Shown here: positions 33,750 through 42,943 of the stretch, in pieces
Layout of the letters: each line of letters begins with the position of its first letter
How positions within the stretch are numbered: the stretch's first letter is position 1
Assembly: GCA_013214575.1 (NCBI GenBank)
Contig: JABSSD010000008.1
Coordinates: 62,001 to 126,000 of the forward strand
Source of the DNA: Paracoccaceae bacterium
Lineage (GTDB): Bacteria > Pseudomonadota > Alphaproteobacteria > Rhodobacterales > Rhodobacteraceae
Length of the DNA: 64,000 nucleotides
Reading direction: 5' to 3'
The notes under the pieces: generated by a model
Database searches by the model: none
Seen by the model: the letters and a program-made list of their open reading frames with translations, nothing else
What the model was told of the DNA's origin: nothing
Program-made: the position numbers and the translations under genes

Positions 33750-33781
33750 ACTGGCCCGCGGACTGGCCCGCGGACTGGCCC
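33750..33781 (+). repeat. 12-bp tandem repeat after tauR
   Basis: ACTGGCCCGCGG is repeated at 33750-33761 and 33762-33773 with a partial third unit to 33781. It lies in the 165-bp tauR-xsc gap. It looks like a slippage-prone simple repeat; no function is evident. Confidence 0.6.
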
Positions 33782-33843
33782 TAATCCGGCCGCACATCTG
33801 GCCCTAACTGCGGCCGACCCCACATCCTAAACCAAGGGCAACC

Positions 33844-33858
33844 CCGGCATATTGCCGG
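33844..33858 (+). promoter_or_regulatory. palindrome upstream of xsc
   Basis: CCGGCA-TAT-TGCCGG (33844-33858) is a perfect 6-bp palindrome 31 bp before xsc. No CTGGACYTAA box was found in this gap. It could be a small hairpin or regulator site; the role is unknown. Confidence 0.35.
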
Positions 33859-33889
33859 CCCTTTCGGCGTCTCGTCAGGAGAATTTACA

Positions 33890-35668
33890 ATGAAAATGAC
33901 CACCGAAGAAGCTTTTGTAAAAACACTGCAAATGCATGGCATAGAACACGCTTTTGGGATCATCGGATCGGCATTCATGCCAATCTCGGATATCTTCCCC
34001 AAGGCGGGCATCTCCTTTTGGGACTGTGCCCACGAGGGATCCGGCGGCATGATGGCCGATGGCTATACCCGCGCCACCGGCAAAATGTCGATGATGATCG
34101 CGCAGAACGGCCCTGGCAGCACCAACTTTGTCACCGCCGTGAAAACCGCCTATTGGAACCACACGCCGCTGCTGCTGGTGACTCCGCAGGCCGCCAACAA
34201 GACCATCGGTCAGGGCGGCTTTCAGGAAGTCGCGCAGATGAAACTGTTCGAGGACATGGTCTGCTATCAGGAAGAGGTCCGCGACCCCAGCCGCATGGCC
34301 GAGGTGCTGAGCCGCGTCATTATGCAGGCCAAGCGTCACAGCGCCCCAGCCCAGATCAACGTACCGCGTGACTATTTCACCCAGGTGATTGACATCGACA
34401 TGCCTGCCATTGTCGAGTTCGAGCGCCCCAGCGGTGGCTCCGAGGCGCTGGCGCAAGCCGCCGAGCTGCTGTCGAATGCCCGGTTCCCGGTGATTCTGAA
34501 CGGTGCAGGCGTTGTCATCGGCGGCGCCATTCCCGCCTCGATGGCGCTGGCCGAGCGGCTGTCAGCCCCGGTCTGCTGTGGCTACCAGCACAACGACGCC
34601 TTCCCCGGCTCGCACCCGCTGTCGGCCGGCCCGCTGGGCTATAATGGCTCCAAGGCCGCCATGGAGCTGATCTCCAAGGCTGATGTGGTGCTGGCGCTTG
34701 GCACCCGGCTGAACCCGTTCTCAACCCTGCCCGGCTATGGCATTGATTACTGGCCCAAAGACGCCAAGATCATTCAGGTCGACATCAACCCCGACCGTAT
34801 CGGCCTGACCAAAAAGGTCGCCGTGGGTATCATTGGCGATGCGCAGAAAGTGGCGACCTCGATCCTGGAGCAGCTTTCGGGCACCGCCGGTGATGAAGGG
34901 CGCGACGATCGCCTGACCCTGATCTCCACCACCAAATCGGCCTGGGCACAGCAACTGTCCAGCATGGACCACGAGGACGACGATCCGGGCACCACCTGGA
35001 ACCAGCGCGCCCGCGCCGACAAGCCTGATTGGATGAGCCCGCGGATGGCCTGGCGGGCGATCCAGTCGGCGCTGCCAAAAGAGGCGATCATTTCCTCTGA
35101 CATCGGCAACAACTGTGCCATCGGCAATGCTTACCCAACCTTTGAGGCGGGCCGCAAATATCTGGCTCCCGGTCTGTTTGGCCCCTGTGGCTACGGGCTG
35201 CCGTCGGTTGTTGGCGCCAAGATCGGCTGCCCCGACACCCCCGTCGTTGGCTTCTCGGGCGATGGTGCCTTTGGCATCGCGGTGACCGAACTGACCGCGA
35301 TTGGCCGCGAAGAATGGCCCGCCGTCACCCAGGTGGTGTTCCGCAACTACCAGTGGGGCGCCGAAAAGCGCAACTCGACCCTGTGGTATGACGACAATTT
35401 TGTCGGCACCGAGCTGGACACCCAGGTCTCCTATGCCGGCATCGCCACCGCCTGTGGTCTGAAAGGTGTGGTCGCCCACACCATGGAAGAGCTGACAGCG
35501 GCGCTGCACCAGGCGATCAAGGATCAGATGGAAAACGGCATCACCACCCTGATCGAAGCGATGATCAACCAGGAACTCGGTGAGCCGTTCCGCCGCGATG
35601 CGATGAAGAACCCGGTTGCAGTGGCCGGTATCGACGCCGCTGACATGCGCCCTCAGAAAGGCGCCTAA
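33890..35668 (+). CDS. xsc: sulfoacetaldehyde acetyltransferase
   Basis: This 592-residue thiamine-diphosphate enzyme converts sulfoacetaldehyde and phosphate to acetyl phosphate and sulfite, the desulfonation step of taurine degradation. It opens MKMTTEEAFVKTLQMHGIEH, typical of Xsc, with the TPP-binding GDGAFGIAVTELT motif (from about residue 457) followed by the conserved RNYQWGAEKRNS block. Full length. It lies downstream of tauR and 2 nt before ackA, so xsc and ackA form one transcript. Confidence 0.96.
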   Translation: MKMTTEEAFVKTLQMHGIEHAFGIIGSAFMPISDIFPKAGISFWDCAHEGSGGMMADGYTRATGKMSMMIAQNGPGSTNFVTAVKTAYWNHTPLLLVTPQAANKTIGQGGFQEVAQMKLFEDMVCYQEEVRDPSRMAEVLSRVIMQAKRHSAPAQINVPRDYFTQVIDIDMPAIVEFERPSGGSEALAQAAELLSNARFPVILNGAGVVIGGAIPASMALAERLSAPVCCGYQHNDAFPGSHPLSAGPLGYNGSKAAMELISKADVVLALGTRLNPFSTLPGYGIDYWPKDAKIIQVDINPDRIGLTKKVAVGIIGDAQKVATSILEQLSGTAGDEGRDDRLTLISTTKSAWAQQLSSMDHEDDDPGTTWNQRARADKPDWMSPRMAWRAIQSALPKEAIISSDIGNNCAIGNAYPTFEAGRKYLAPGLFGPCGYGLPSVVGAKIGCPDTPVVGFSGDGAFGIAVTELTAIGREEWPAVTQVVFRNYQWGAEKRNSTLWYDDNFVGTELDTQVSYAGIATACGLKGVVAHTMEELTAALHQAIKDQMENGITTLIEAMINQELGEPFRRDAMKNPVAVAGIDAADMRPQKGA

Positions 35669-35670
35669 AG

Positions 35671-36846
35671 GTGACCGGGGACAGGGATCAGGACTTGGGC
35701 AACCAACAGCTGATCCTTGTCCTCAACGCCGGCTCTTCGTCGATTAAATTCGCCGTGTTCGACAAGGCCCTGACCGAGGTGCTGTCGGGCATGGCCGAAG
35801 GCATTGGTGGCGCCTCACGATTAAAAGTCGGCGCCACCGAGATAGAAACACCCTTCATCGACCATCGCGCGGCACTGTCGACTATTCTAAAACTGTTGCC
35901 GAAACATGGCATCGAATTATCTGCCCTGCGCGCAGCAGCACACCGGGTGGTGCATGGCGGCAGCAAGCTGACCAAGCCGGTCCGGGTGACCCCCGAGGTG
36001 CGCGCCGAGATCGCCAATTGCACGCCGCTGGCCCCGCTGCACAACCCGCATAATCTGGCGGCCATAGATACGCTGGCCGAACTCACCCCGGATCTGCCGC
36101 AATTCGCCAGCTTTGACACCTCGTTTCACGCCAGTAACCCCGAAGTCGCCACCCGCTATGCGATCCCCAAGATGATCGAGACCAAGGGCATTCGCCGCTA
36201 CGGGTTTCACGGGCTGTCCTATGCATCGCTGGTGCACCGCCTGCCCGAGATTTCCGGCGAGAAACTGCCGTCGCGCCTGCTGGCCTTTCATCTCGGCAAC
36301 GGCGCCTCGCTCTGTGCCATCAAGAACGGCCAGTCAGTGGCCACCACTATGGGCTATTCACCACTGGACGGGCTGACCATGGGCACCCGATCCGGCGGCA
36401 TCGACGCCAATGCGGTGCTGCGACTGGTCGAAGACAACGGGATCGAGCGCACCAAGGCGATCCTGAACCACGAAAGCGGGCTGCTGGGCCTGTCCGGCGG
36501 CAAATCGGACATGCGCAACCTGATGCTGGACCCCAGCGCCGACAGCGCCTTTGCCATTGAACATTTCTGCTATTGGTCGCTGCGCCACGCCGGGTCGCTG
36601 ATTGCCGCTATGGAGGGGCTCGACGCCATCGCCTTTACCGGCGGCATTGGCGAGAACGCGGTGGGGGTGCGGGCCCGCATTCTACGCGGACTGGAATGGA
36701 TCGGCGTCCGCATGGATGTGGACGCCAACCACGCCCGCAAGGCGCGGCTGCACGCCGCCAGCTCCAAGGTCCACATCTGGGTGGTTCCGGCACAAGAGGA
36801 ACGCATGATCGCCATCGACGCGGCCGCGCTACTAGAGGCGGTATGA
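35671..36846 (+). CDS. ackA: acetate kinase
   Basis: This 391-residue acetate kinase interconverts acetyl phosphate/ADP and acetate/ATP. Motifs: LNAGSSSIKFAVF (adenine/phosphate loop), HRVVHGGSK (catalytic Arg), YGFHGLSYA, LGNGASLCAIKNG and AFTGGIGENAVGVRA. It starts with GTG 35671, 2 nt after the xsc stop. In this locus it gives a second outlet, with ATP gain, for acetyl phosphate from Xsc beside Pta. It is convergent with pta (16-bp gap). Confidence 0.95.
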   Translation: MTGDRDQDLGNQQLILVLNAGSSSIKFAVFDKALTEVLSGMAEGIGGASRLKVGATEIETPFIDHRAALSTILKLLPKHGIELSALRAAAHRVVHGGSKLTKPVRVTPEVRAEIANCTPLAPLHNPHNLAAIDTLAELTPDLPQFASFDTSFHASNPEVATRYAIPKMIETKGIRRYGFHGLSYASLVHRLPEISGEKLPSRLLAFHLGNGASLCAIKNGQSVATTMGYSPLDGLTMGTRSGGIDANAVLRLVEDNGIERTKAILNHESGLLGLSGGKSDMRNLMLDPSADSAFAIEHFCYWSLRHAGSLIAAMEGLDAIAFTGGIGENAVGVRARILRGLEWIGVRMDVDANHARKARLHAASSKVHIWVVPAQEERMIAIDAAALLEAV

Positions 36847-36862
36847 GTGCCCCCAGCCGCGA

Positions 36863-37714
36863 TCAGGCCTGCGCTGCGGTCAGCACTGCGGCGGCAACGA
36901 TATCGTCAACCGAGGCGCCACGGCTAAGGTCACAGACAGGCCGTGCAAAGCCCTGCAAAAACGGCCCCAGCGCCTGCGCCCCTGCCAGTTCCTGGCACAG
37001 TTTATACGCAATATTGCCCGCATCCAGTGACGGGAAGATCAGCACATTGGCGTCCAGTGGCGCGATGCCTTTCTTGGCCGCGACAAGACTGTTCAACGCG
37101 GCGTCAACCTGCACCGGCCCGGCAAACCCGGCCAGTTCCGCCGCCGCGCGCACCCGCGCCACGCTGTCGCCATCGCCCGAGGTGCCGGTGGAAAACGACA
37201 GCATCGCCACCCGCGCCGCGCCCAAAAGCGATTGCGCCGACACCGCCGAGGCCCGTGCGATATCTGCCAGTTGCGCCGCATCCGGCGCCACATTCACCGC
37301 ACAATCAGCAAACACCATCTCGCGGCCATCCGGGAACAGCATCAAAAAGAACGACGACGGCGTTGAGACCCCCGGCGACAGACCAATACCAATGCTCGCC
37401 GCCTCAATCACCCGCCGTGTCGAGACCCCGGCGCCCGCCACCATCGCGTCCGCCTCGCGCAAAGCGACCATCGCGGCGGCACGGTACAAGGGTTTGGAAA
37501 CCATGCGTTTTGCGATTGATTCTTTCAGGCCACGCGCCTGCATCAAGGCGGCAACATGGGCCTCGGACGGCGGTGACAATGGCAGCGGCTCACACAGGCC
37601 TTCGGCCTTTAGCCGGGCTGTGGCCTCAGCCACCCGTGGGTCCTCCATTTCCGGGAACACCAGTCGTGCAGACCGCGCCCTTGCGGCTGCATATGCATTC
37701 TCAAGTACAGACAT
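36863..37714 (-). CDS. pta: phosphate acetyltransferase
   Basis: This 283-residue short-form Pta converts acetyl phosphate and CoA to acetyl-CoA. Motifs: RLVFPEMEDPRVAEATARL at the N-terminus, READAMVAGAG, NVLIFPSLDAGNIAYKLCQ and LGPFLQGFARPVCDLSRGAS. The region between the first strand and KPLYRAAAMVAL is shorter than in typical 320-335-residue Pta proteins. ATG 37714 is used; a TTG adds one codon. It is on the opposite strand to xsc-ackA and divergent from citrate synthase by only 33 bp. Confidence 0.88.
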   Translation of the reverse strand: MSVLENAYAAARARSARLVFPEMEDPRVAEATARLKAEGLCEPLPLSPPSEAHVAALMQARGLKESIAKRMVSKPLYRAAAMVALREADAMVAGAGVSTRRVIEAASIGIGLSPGVSTPSSFFLMLFPDGREMVFADCAVNVAPDAAQLADIARASAVSAQSLLGAARVAMLSFSTGTSGDGDSVARVRAAAELAGFAGPVQVDAALNSLVAAKKGIAPLDANVLIFPSLDAGNIAYKLCQELAGAQALGPFLQGFARPVCDLSRGASVDDIVAAAVLTAAQA

Positions 37715-37747
37715 CAAATACCCCCCATTTAGGGGAAGGAGCCAGCT

Positions 37748-38881
37748 ATGAGCGAAAACGTCAAGATCAACCGTGGCCTTAAAGGCGTTTACTTTGAGCG
37801 CTCCGGCGTCAGTGACATCGACGGCAGCAAAGGAGAGCTGAGCTATCGTGGCTACTCAATCCATGATCTGGCCACCCGCTCCACATTTGAGGAGGTCTGT
37901 TATCTGCTGATCCACGGAGAGCTGCCAACCGTTGCAGAGCTGGCCGGGTTTGACGCCCAGTTGAAATCGGCGCGCAGCCTGCCGCCGGCGATCTATGACA
38001 TCATTGCCAGCTGCCAGCAGGGTCACCCGATGGACGTGCTGCGCACTGCCGTCTCAGCGCTGGCCGCACTGGAGCCGGACAGCCAGAAGCTGGGCGAAGC
38101 GGCCTTTGTTGAAAATGGCATCCGCCTGACCAGCCAGGTGCCGATGATCATCGCCGCTCATGAGGCCATTCGCAACGGGCGCACCCCGGTCGCCGCCGAC
38201 CCCGAGCTGGGCCACGCCGCCAACTGGCTGTGGATGCTGAAGGGTGAAAAGCCATCAGCTGACGCCGCCCGGTTGGCCGATGTTGATTTCATCCTGCACG
38301 CCGAACATGGCGCCAATGCCTCAAGCTTTGCGGCGCGGGTCTGCATCGGCACCGAGGCCAACCTGCACGGCGGCATCGTCACCGCGCTGTCAACGCTGGC
38401 CGGCCCGGCCCACGGTGGCGCCGCCGAGGACGTCATGAAGATGGTCCAAGAGATTGGCACCCCGGAAAACGCCGCCGCCTATGTCGCCGAGAAACGCAGC
38501 AAGCGCGAGGCTGTCACCGGCTTTGGCCACCGGGTCTATCGCAAGGAAGATCCCCGTGCGTGCCACATGCGCGAAGGGGTTCGCCAATTGGGCGAGGAAA
38601 TGGGCGCGCCGGAGTGGTACGCCATCCTGCAAGGTGTCGTCGAGGCGATGAAACCCTATGCACGTCACGGATTGAACGTGAATGTCGATTTCTATTCCGG
38701 GGTGATCTACCAACTGCACGGCATTCCGATGGATCTCTATGTGCCGATCTTTGCCATCGGCCGCATGCCCGGCTGGATCATCCAGTGCATCGAGCAGCAA
38801 CGCGGCAATATCCTGATCCGCCCGCTGACCTTGTATAACGGCCCGGAGCTGCGTGATTACACGGCCCTCGGCGATCGCTGA
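37748..38881 (+). CDS. citrate synthase / 2-methylcitrate synthase
   Basis: This 377-residue citrate synthase-family enzyme condenses acetyl-CoA (or propionyl-CoA) with oxaloacetate. Catalytic blocks: LHAEHGANASSF, GPAHGGAAEDVMKM and GFGHRVYRKEDPRA (catalytic His and nearby Arg). The length fits the shorter citrate/methylcitrate group. AAGGAG precedes the ATG. Its position next to pta suggests it channels acetyl-CoA from taurine into the TCA cycle. Methylcitrate synthase activity cannot be excluded from sequence alone. Confidence 0.9.
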   Translation: MSENVKINRGLKGVYFERSGVSDIDGSKGELSYRGYSIHDLATRSTFEEVCYLLIHGELPTVAELAGFDAQLKSARSLPPAIYDIIASCQQGHPMDVLRTAVSALAALEPDSQKLGEAAFVENGIRLTSQVPMIIAAHEAIRNGRTPVAADPELGHAANWLWMLKGEKPSADAARLADVDFILHAEHGANASSFAARVCIGTEANLHGGIVTALSTLAGPAHGGAAEDVMKMVQEIGTPENAAAYVAEKRSKREAVTGFGHRVYRKEDPRACHMREGVRQLGEEMGAPEWYAILQGVVEAMKPYARHGLNVNVDFYSGVIYQLHGIPMDLYVPIFAIGRMPGWIIQCIEQQRGNILIRPLTLYNGPELRDYTALGDR

Positions 38882-38969
38882 GCAGCTAAATCACCGGTTC
38901 TGCTAGCCAAACGCTTGACCAAGCGCATAGATATGACGCTCAATCCCCGAAACGGAACAAAAGACCAAT

Positions 38970-40007
38970 ATGACGCCCTCACTCGAAACGACTTCCCTGC
39001 ATCACTACCATCAAAAGACCAAAGCTCGCATGCAAGAGCTTTTTCCAGGTGTGGCCGTTGCCATAATTGTCGCCGTAACAGCGCAATTTCTGGCTGACCA
39101 TTACGCAACCCCGGCGATGCTGCTGGCGCTGCTGCTTGGCATCGCGGTCAGCTTTTTGGGCGAAGAGGGTAAAACCGTGCCCGGCATCGCCTTTTCTGCG
39201 CGCGCGCTGTTGCGGCTGGGGATTGCGTTCCTGGGTGTCCGGGTGTCGATGGTTCTGATGATGGGTCTTGGCTGGCCTCTTATTGCCCTGGTGGTTGGCG
39301 GCGTCATTGCCACCATCCTGTTTGGTCTCGCGGTGGCGCGGTTGTTTGGTCACAAATGGCGGTTTGCGCTGCTGACGGCCGGGTCGGTGGCGATCTGTGG
39401 CGCCTCGGCCGCGATGGCGATCAGTGCGATCCTGCCGCGGGATGATCGATCCGAAGAGCGGCTGATTTTCACCGTAATGGGGGTGACGGTTCTGTCGACC
39501 GTTGCGATGATCCTCTATCCGATCCTGGTCAATCTGCTGGAGCTGGGTTCACTGCAGGCTGGTGTTTTCCTAGGCGGCACAATCCATGACGTGGCGCAGG
39601 TGGTTGGCGCCGGATTTTCCATCTCTGAGCAAACCGGCGACACCGCCACATTGGTGAAACTGATGCGGGTGGCGATGCTGGCCCCCATTGTGCTGGTGGC
39701 CTCGTTGATGATCCGCTCGTTTGCGGTACTGCCCAAGGATGGCAAACGCCCCCCCCTGCTGCCCGGCTTTGTGCTGGCGTTTCTGGTGCTGGCGGGACTG
39801 AATTCCTTTGGTCTGATCCCGCCGATCGTCACCGAGTTCCTGAGCCAGACATCCCGGTGGCTGCTGCTGACTGCAATCGCCGCCGTTGGCATGAAGACCA
39901 ATTTGAAACAGGTGCTGGCCGTCGGCGGCGCCGCCATCGCTCTGATTATCGTAGAAACAGTATTTATAGCCGGGCTTATCCTGGCGGGGATTACGGTTCT
40001 TACCTGA
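38970..40007 (+). CDS. tauZ: UPF0324/YeiH family putative sulfate or sulfite exporter (TauZ-like)
   Basis: This 345-residue inner-membrane protein of the YeiH (COG2855) family has about ten hydrophobic segments and the family landmarks RLGIAFLGVRVSM, GSVAICGASAAMAI and LGGTIHDVAQVVGAGF. Members in taurine clusters, called TauZ, are proposed exporters of the sulfur oxyanion released from sulfonates. Its position immediately upstream of soeA supports that. Direct transport evidence for the family is limited. An internal Met at residue 21 is a possible later start. Confidence 0.85.
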   Translation: MTPSLETTSLHHYHQKTKARMQELFPGVAVAIIVAVTAQFLADHYATPAMLLALLLGIAVSFLGEEGKTVPGIAFSARALLRLGIAFLGVRVSMVLMMGLGWPLIALVVGGVIATILFGLAVARLFGHKWRFALLTAGSVAICGASAAMAISAILPRDDRSEERLIFTVMGVTVLSTVAMILYPILVNLLELGSLQAGVFLGGTIHDVAQVVGAGFSISEQTGDTATLVKLMRVAMLAPIVLVASLMIRSFAVLPKDGKRPPLLPGFVLAFLVLAGLNSFGLIPPIVTEFLSQTSRWLLLTAIAAVGMKTNLKQVLAVGGAAIALIIVETVFIAGLILAGITVLT

Positions 40008-40032
40008 TTTAAGGACCAAAACGGGAGGCCAG

Positions 40033-42855
40033 ATGACATTCCAGCAACCCCAGGTGAACACCTCACCTGATGTCTCGGACGAGATCCGCAAGACCACCTG
40101 TTACATGTGCGCCTGTCGCTGTGGCATCAATGTGCACATGAAGGATGGCAAGGTCGCCTATATCGAAGGCAACCGCGATCACCCGGTCAACAAGGGCGTG
40201 CTCTGCGCCAAGGGTGCGGCCGGCATCATGCAGATCAATGCGCCCTCTCGGCTCAAGGCGCCGCTGAAACGGGTGGGGCCGCGGGGCTCGGGCGAATTCG
40301 TCGAGATCTCCTGGGACGAAGCCATCAGCACCGCTGTCGGCTGGCTGAACGAGCTGCACGAGACCGCGCCCCACAAGCTGGCCTTCTTCACTGGCCGCGA
40401 TCAATCGCAAAGCTTCACCTCGTTCTGGGCGCAAAACTTTGGCACCCCCAACTATGCGGCGCATGGGGGGTTCTGCTCGGTCAACATGGCGACGGCGGGC
40501 ATCTACACCATGGGCGGCGCCTTCTGGGAGTTTGGCCAGCCCGATTGGGATCACACCAAGCTGTTCATAATGTTCGGCGTCGCCGAGGATCACGACAGCA
40601 ACCCGATCAAGGCGGGTCTGGGCAAGATCAAGGCGCGCGGCGCCAAGGTGATCGGCGTCAATCCGATCCGCTCCGGCTATAACGCCATTGCCGACGAATG
40701 GGTTGGCATCACCCCCGGCACCGACGGGCTGTTCATCCTGTCGCTGATCCATCTGCTGATGAAGGCCGGCAAGATCGATCTGGATTATCTGAGCCGCTAT
40801 ACCAACGCGCCGGTGCTGGTGAACGCTGCTGAGGGCGCCGAGAAGGGTCTGTTTCTACGCGACGACGACGACAAGCCACTGGTGATCGACCGCAACACCG
40901 GCAAGCTGACCGCCTTTGACACCCCCGGTGTGCGACCCGACCTGTCTGCGACCCACACCGTAGATGGCGTCACCCACCGCCCGGTGTTCCACCAGATAGC
41001 CGAACGGTATTTGTCCGAGGATTACGCCCCCGAGGCAATTGCTGACCAATGCGGCATCCCCGCCAAACGCATCCGCGCCATTGCAGCGGAAATCGCCCGC
41101 GTCGCCTTTGACGAGGCGATCGAGCTGGACATTGAGTGGACCGATTTCCGCGGCGAGACCCATCAGAAAATGACAGGCCGTCCGGTCAGCTTCCACGCCA
41201 TGCGCGGTATCTCGGCCCATGCCAACGGCTTTCAGACCTGCCGCGCCCTGCATGTGCTGCAGATCCTGCTGGGCACCGTCGAGGTGCCCGGTGGCTTCCG
41301 CTTCAAACCGCCCTACCCCAAACCGGCCGAGGCCCACCCGGCGCCCCATTGCAACGGCCGTCCGGGACGGCCCCTCGATGGGCCCCATCTGGGCTTTGTC
41401 CAGGGCCCCGAACATCTGGCGCTCAAGGAAGACGGCAGCCCGGCCCGGATCGACAAGGCCTTCACTTGGGAAAACCCGATGTCCAGCCACGGGCTGATGC
41501 ATATGGTGATCTCAAACGCCTATAAGGGGGATCCCTACAGGATCAACACCCTGTTCATGTATATGGCCAACATGTCGTGGAACTCGTCGATGAACACCAC
41601 CGGCGTGATGGAGATGCTGTCGGCGCGCAATGACGACGGCGGCTATGTGATCCCGCATATCATCTACTCCGATGCCTATAACTCGGAAATGGTCAGCTAT
41701 GCCGACCTGATCCTGCCCGACACCACCTATCTGGAACGCCACGACTGCATCTCGATGCTGGACCGGCCGATCTGCGAGGCCGACGCCGCCGCCGACGCCA
41801 TCCGCTGGCCGGTGATCGAACCCGACCGCGACGTGCGTGGCTTTCAGTCGGTGCTGGTCGATCTGGCCAACCGGATGCAGCTGCCCGGCTTCACCAATGA
41901 AGACGGCAGCCCCAAGTGGAAAGACTACGCCGATTACATCGTCAACCACCAGCGCAAGCCGGGCATCGGCCCACTGGCGGGGTTCCGAGGCAAAGACGGC
42001 GACAAGGTTGGCCGTGGTGAGGTAAACCCCGAGCAACTGAACCGCTACATTGAGAACGGCGGTTTCTTCGTCGAACATATCGCGCCCGAGGCGGCCTATT
42101 ACAAACCCTGGAACAAGGCCTACCAGGACTGGGCGGTGGGCATGGGCATCTATGACAGCCCGCAGCCCTATCTGTTCCAGCTCTATGTGGAGCCGATGCG
42201 CAAATTCCAACTGGCCGCCGAAGGCTTTGGCGACCGTCAGCCCCCGGATCACCTGCGCGCCCGCATCAAACACACCATGGATCCGCTGCCGATCTGGTAT
42301 CAGACCGACCAGCAGGGCAATGAGGGCTATACCATCAACGCGCTCACTCAGCGGCCCATGGCGATGTATCACTCCTGGGGCGGCCAGAACGCCTGGCTGC
42401 GCCAGCTGCACGGCCATAACCCGCTCTATGTACCGACGAAACTGATGCGTGAAAACGACCTGCAGGATGGCGACTGGGCCAAGGTCAGCTCGCCGCACGG
42501 CGAGATTACCGTGCCGGTGATGGAGATGGCGGCGCTGAATGACAACACCGTCTGGACCTGGAACGCCATCGGCAAACGCAAGGGCAGCTGGGCCCTGAAT
42601 GAGAACGCCCCCGAATCCACCAAGGGCTTCCTGCTCAATCATCTGATCCACGAATTGCTGCCCGCCAGAGGCGACGGCATGCGATGGGCCAACTCCGACC
42701 CAATCACCGGCCAGGCCGCCTGGTTTGACCTCAAGGTAAAACTGCAAAAAACCGCCGCCCCCGAAGATCCGAGCACCAGCAAACCAGACTTCCCGCCCTT
42801 GAAATCGCCCGTCGACAGCGGCCCCAAAGACCTGAAGTGGAAGGTTGGAAAATGA
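40033..42855 (+). CDS. soeA: SoeA-like molybdopterin sulfite dehydrogenase, catalytic subunit
   Basis: This 940-residue member of the DMSO-reductase family of molybdoenzymes has no Tat signal, implying a cytoplasmic face. An N-terminal [4Fe-4S] site is formed by Cys23, Cys26, Cys30 and Cys58. It is followed by the bis-MGD domains, and a C-terminal molydopterin dinucleotide-binding domain. SoeABC oxidises sulfite to sulfate at the cytoplasmic side and feeds quinones. Context with xsc, tauZ, soeB and soeC fits sulfite oxidation better than polysulfide or thiosulfate reductase, which share this architecture. Confidence 0.9.
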   Translation: MTFQQPQVNTSPDVSDEIRKTTCYMCACRCGINVHMKDGKVAYIEGNRDHPVNKGVLCAKGAAGIMQINAPSRLKAPLKRVGPRGSGEFVEISWDEAISTAVGWLNELHETAPHKLAFFTGRDQSQSFTSFWAQNFGTPNYAAHGGFCSVNMATAGIYTMGGAFWEFGQPDWDHTKLFIMFGVAEDHDSNPIKAGLGKIKARGAKVIGVNPIRSGYNAIADEWVGITPGTDGLFILSLIHLLMKAGKIDLDYLSRYTNAPVLVNAAEGAEKGLFLRDDDDKPLVIDRNTGKLTAFDTPGVRPDLSATHTVDGVTHRPVFHQIAERYLSEDYAPEAIADQCGIPAKRIRAIAAEIARVAFDEAIELDIEWTDFRGETHQKMTGRPVSFHAMRGISAHANGFQTCRALHVLQILLGTVEVPGGFRFKPPYPKPAEAHPAPHCNGRPGRPLDGPHLGFVQGPEHLALKEDGSPARIDKAFTWENPMSSHGLMHMVISNAYKGDPYRINTLFMYMANMSWNSSMNTTGVMEMLSARNDDGGYVIPHIIYSDAYNSEMVSYADLILPDTTYLERHDCISMLDRPICEADAAADAIRWPVIEPDRDVRGFQSVLVDLANRMQLPGFTNEDGSPKWKDYADYIVNHQRKPGIGPLAGFRGKDGDKVGRGEVNPEQLNRYIENGGFFVEHIAPEAAYYKPWNKAYQDWAVGMGIYDSPQPYLFQLYVEPMRKFQLAAEGFGDRQPPDHLRARIKHTMDPLPIWYQTDQQGNEGYTINALTQRPMAMYHSWGGQNAWLRQLHGHNPLYVPTKLMRENDLQDGDWAKVSSPHGEITVPVMEMAALNDNTVWTWNAIGKRKGSWALNENAPESTKGFLLNHLIHELLPARGDGMRWANSDPITGQAAWFDLKVKLQKTAAPEDPSTSKPDFPPLKSPVDSGPKDLKWKVGK

Positions 42856-42863
42856 CCCCCCTG

Positions 42864-42908
42864 CTTCATCTGGCTCAAAATATCCCGGGGTCTGGGGCAG
42901 CGCCCCAG
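42864..42908 (-). repeat. TATTTT/CAGATGAAG repeat within the soe operon (family C)
   Basis: Between soeA and soeB lies, on the minus strand, a GGATATTTT-GAGC-CAGATGAAG unit (42885-42864), next to the palindrome CTGGGGC-AG-CGCCCCAG (about 42892-42908). The same two parts occur at 44644-44708, in the opposite orientation. It could reduce or process the soeA-soeB transcript. Confidence 0.65.
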
Positions 42909-42943
42909 CTCTGCCGCTTCCCAAAACGCGGAGACCTGCCCAC

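Noticed and set aside
40033-42855. SoeA as thiosulfate or polysulfide reductase (PhsA/PsrA)
   Set aside because: Architecture is shared, but the xsc, tauZ-like and soeBC context and the lack of a Tat signal favour sulfite oxidation.
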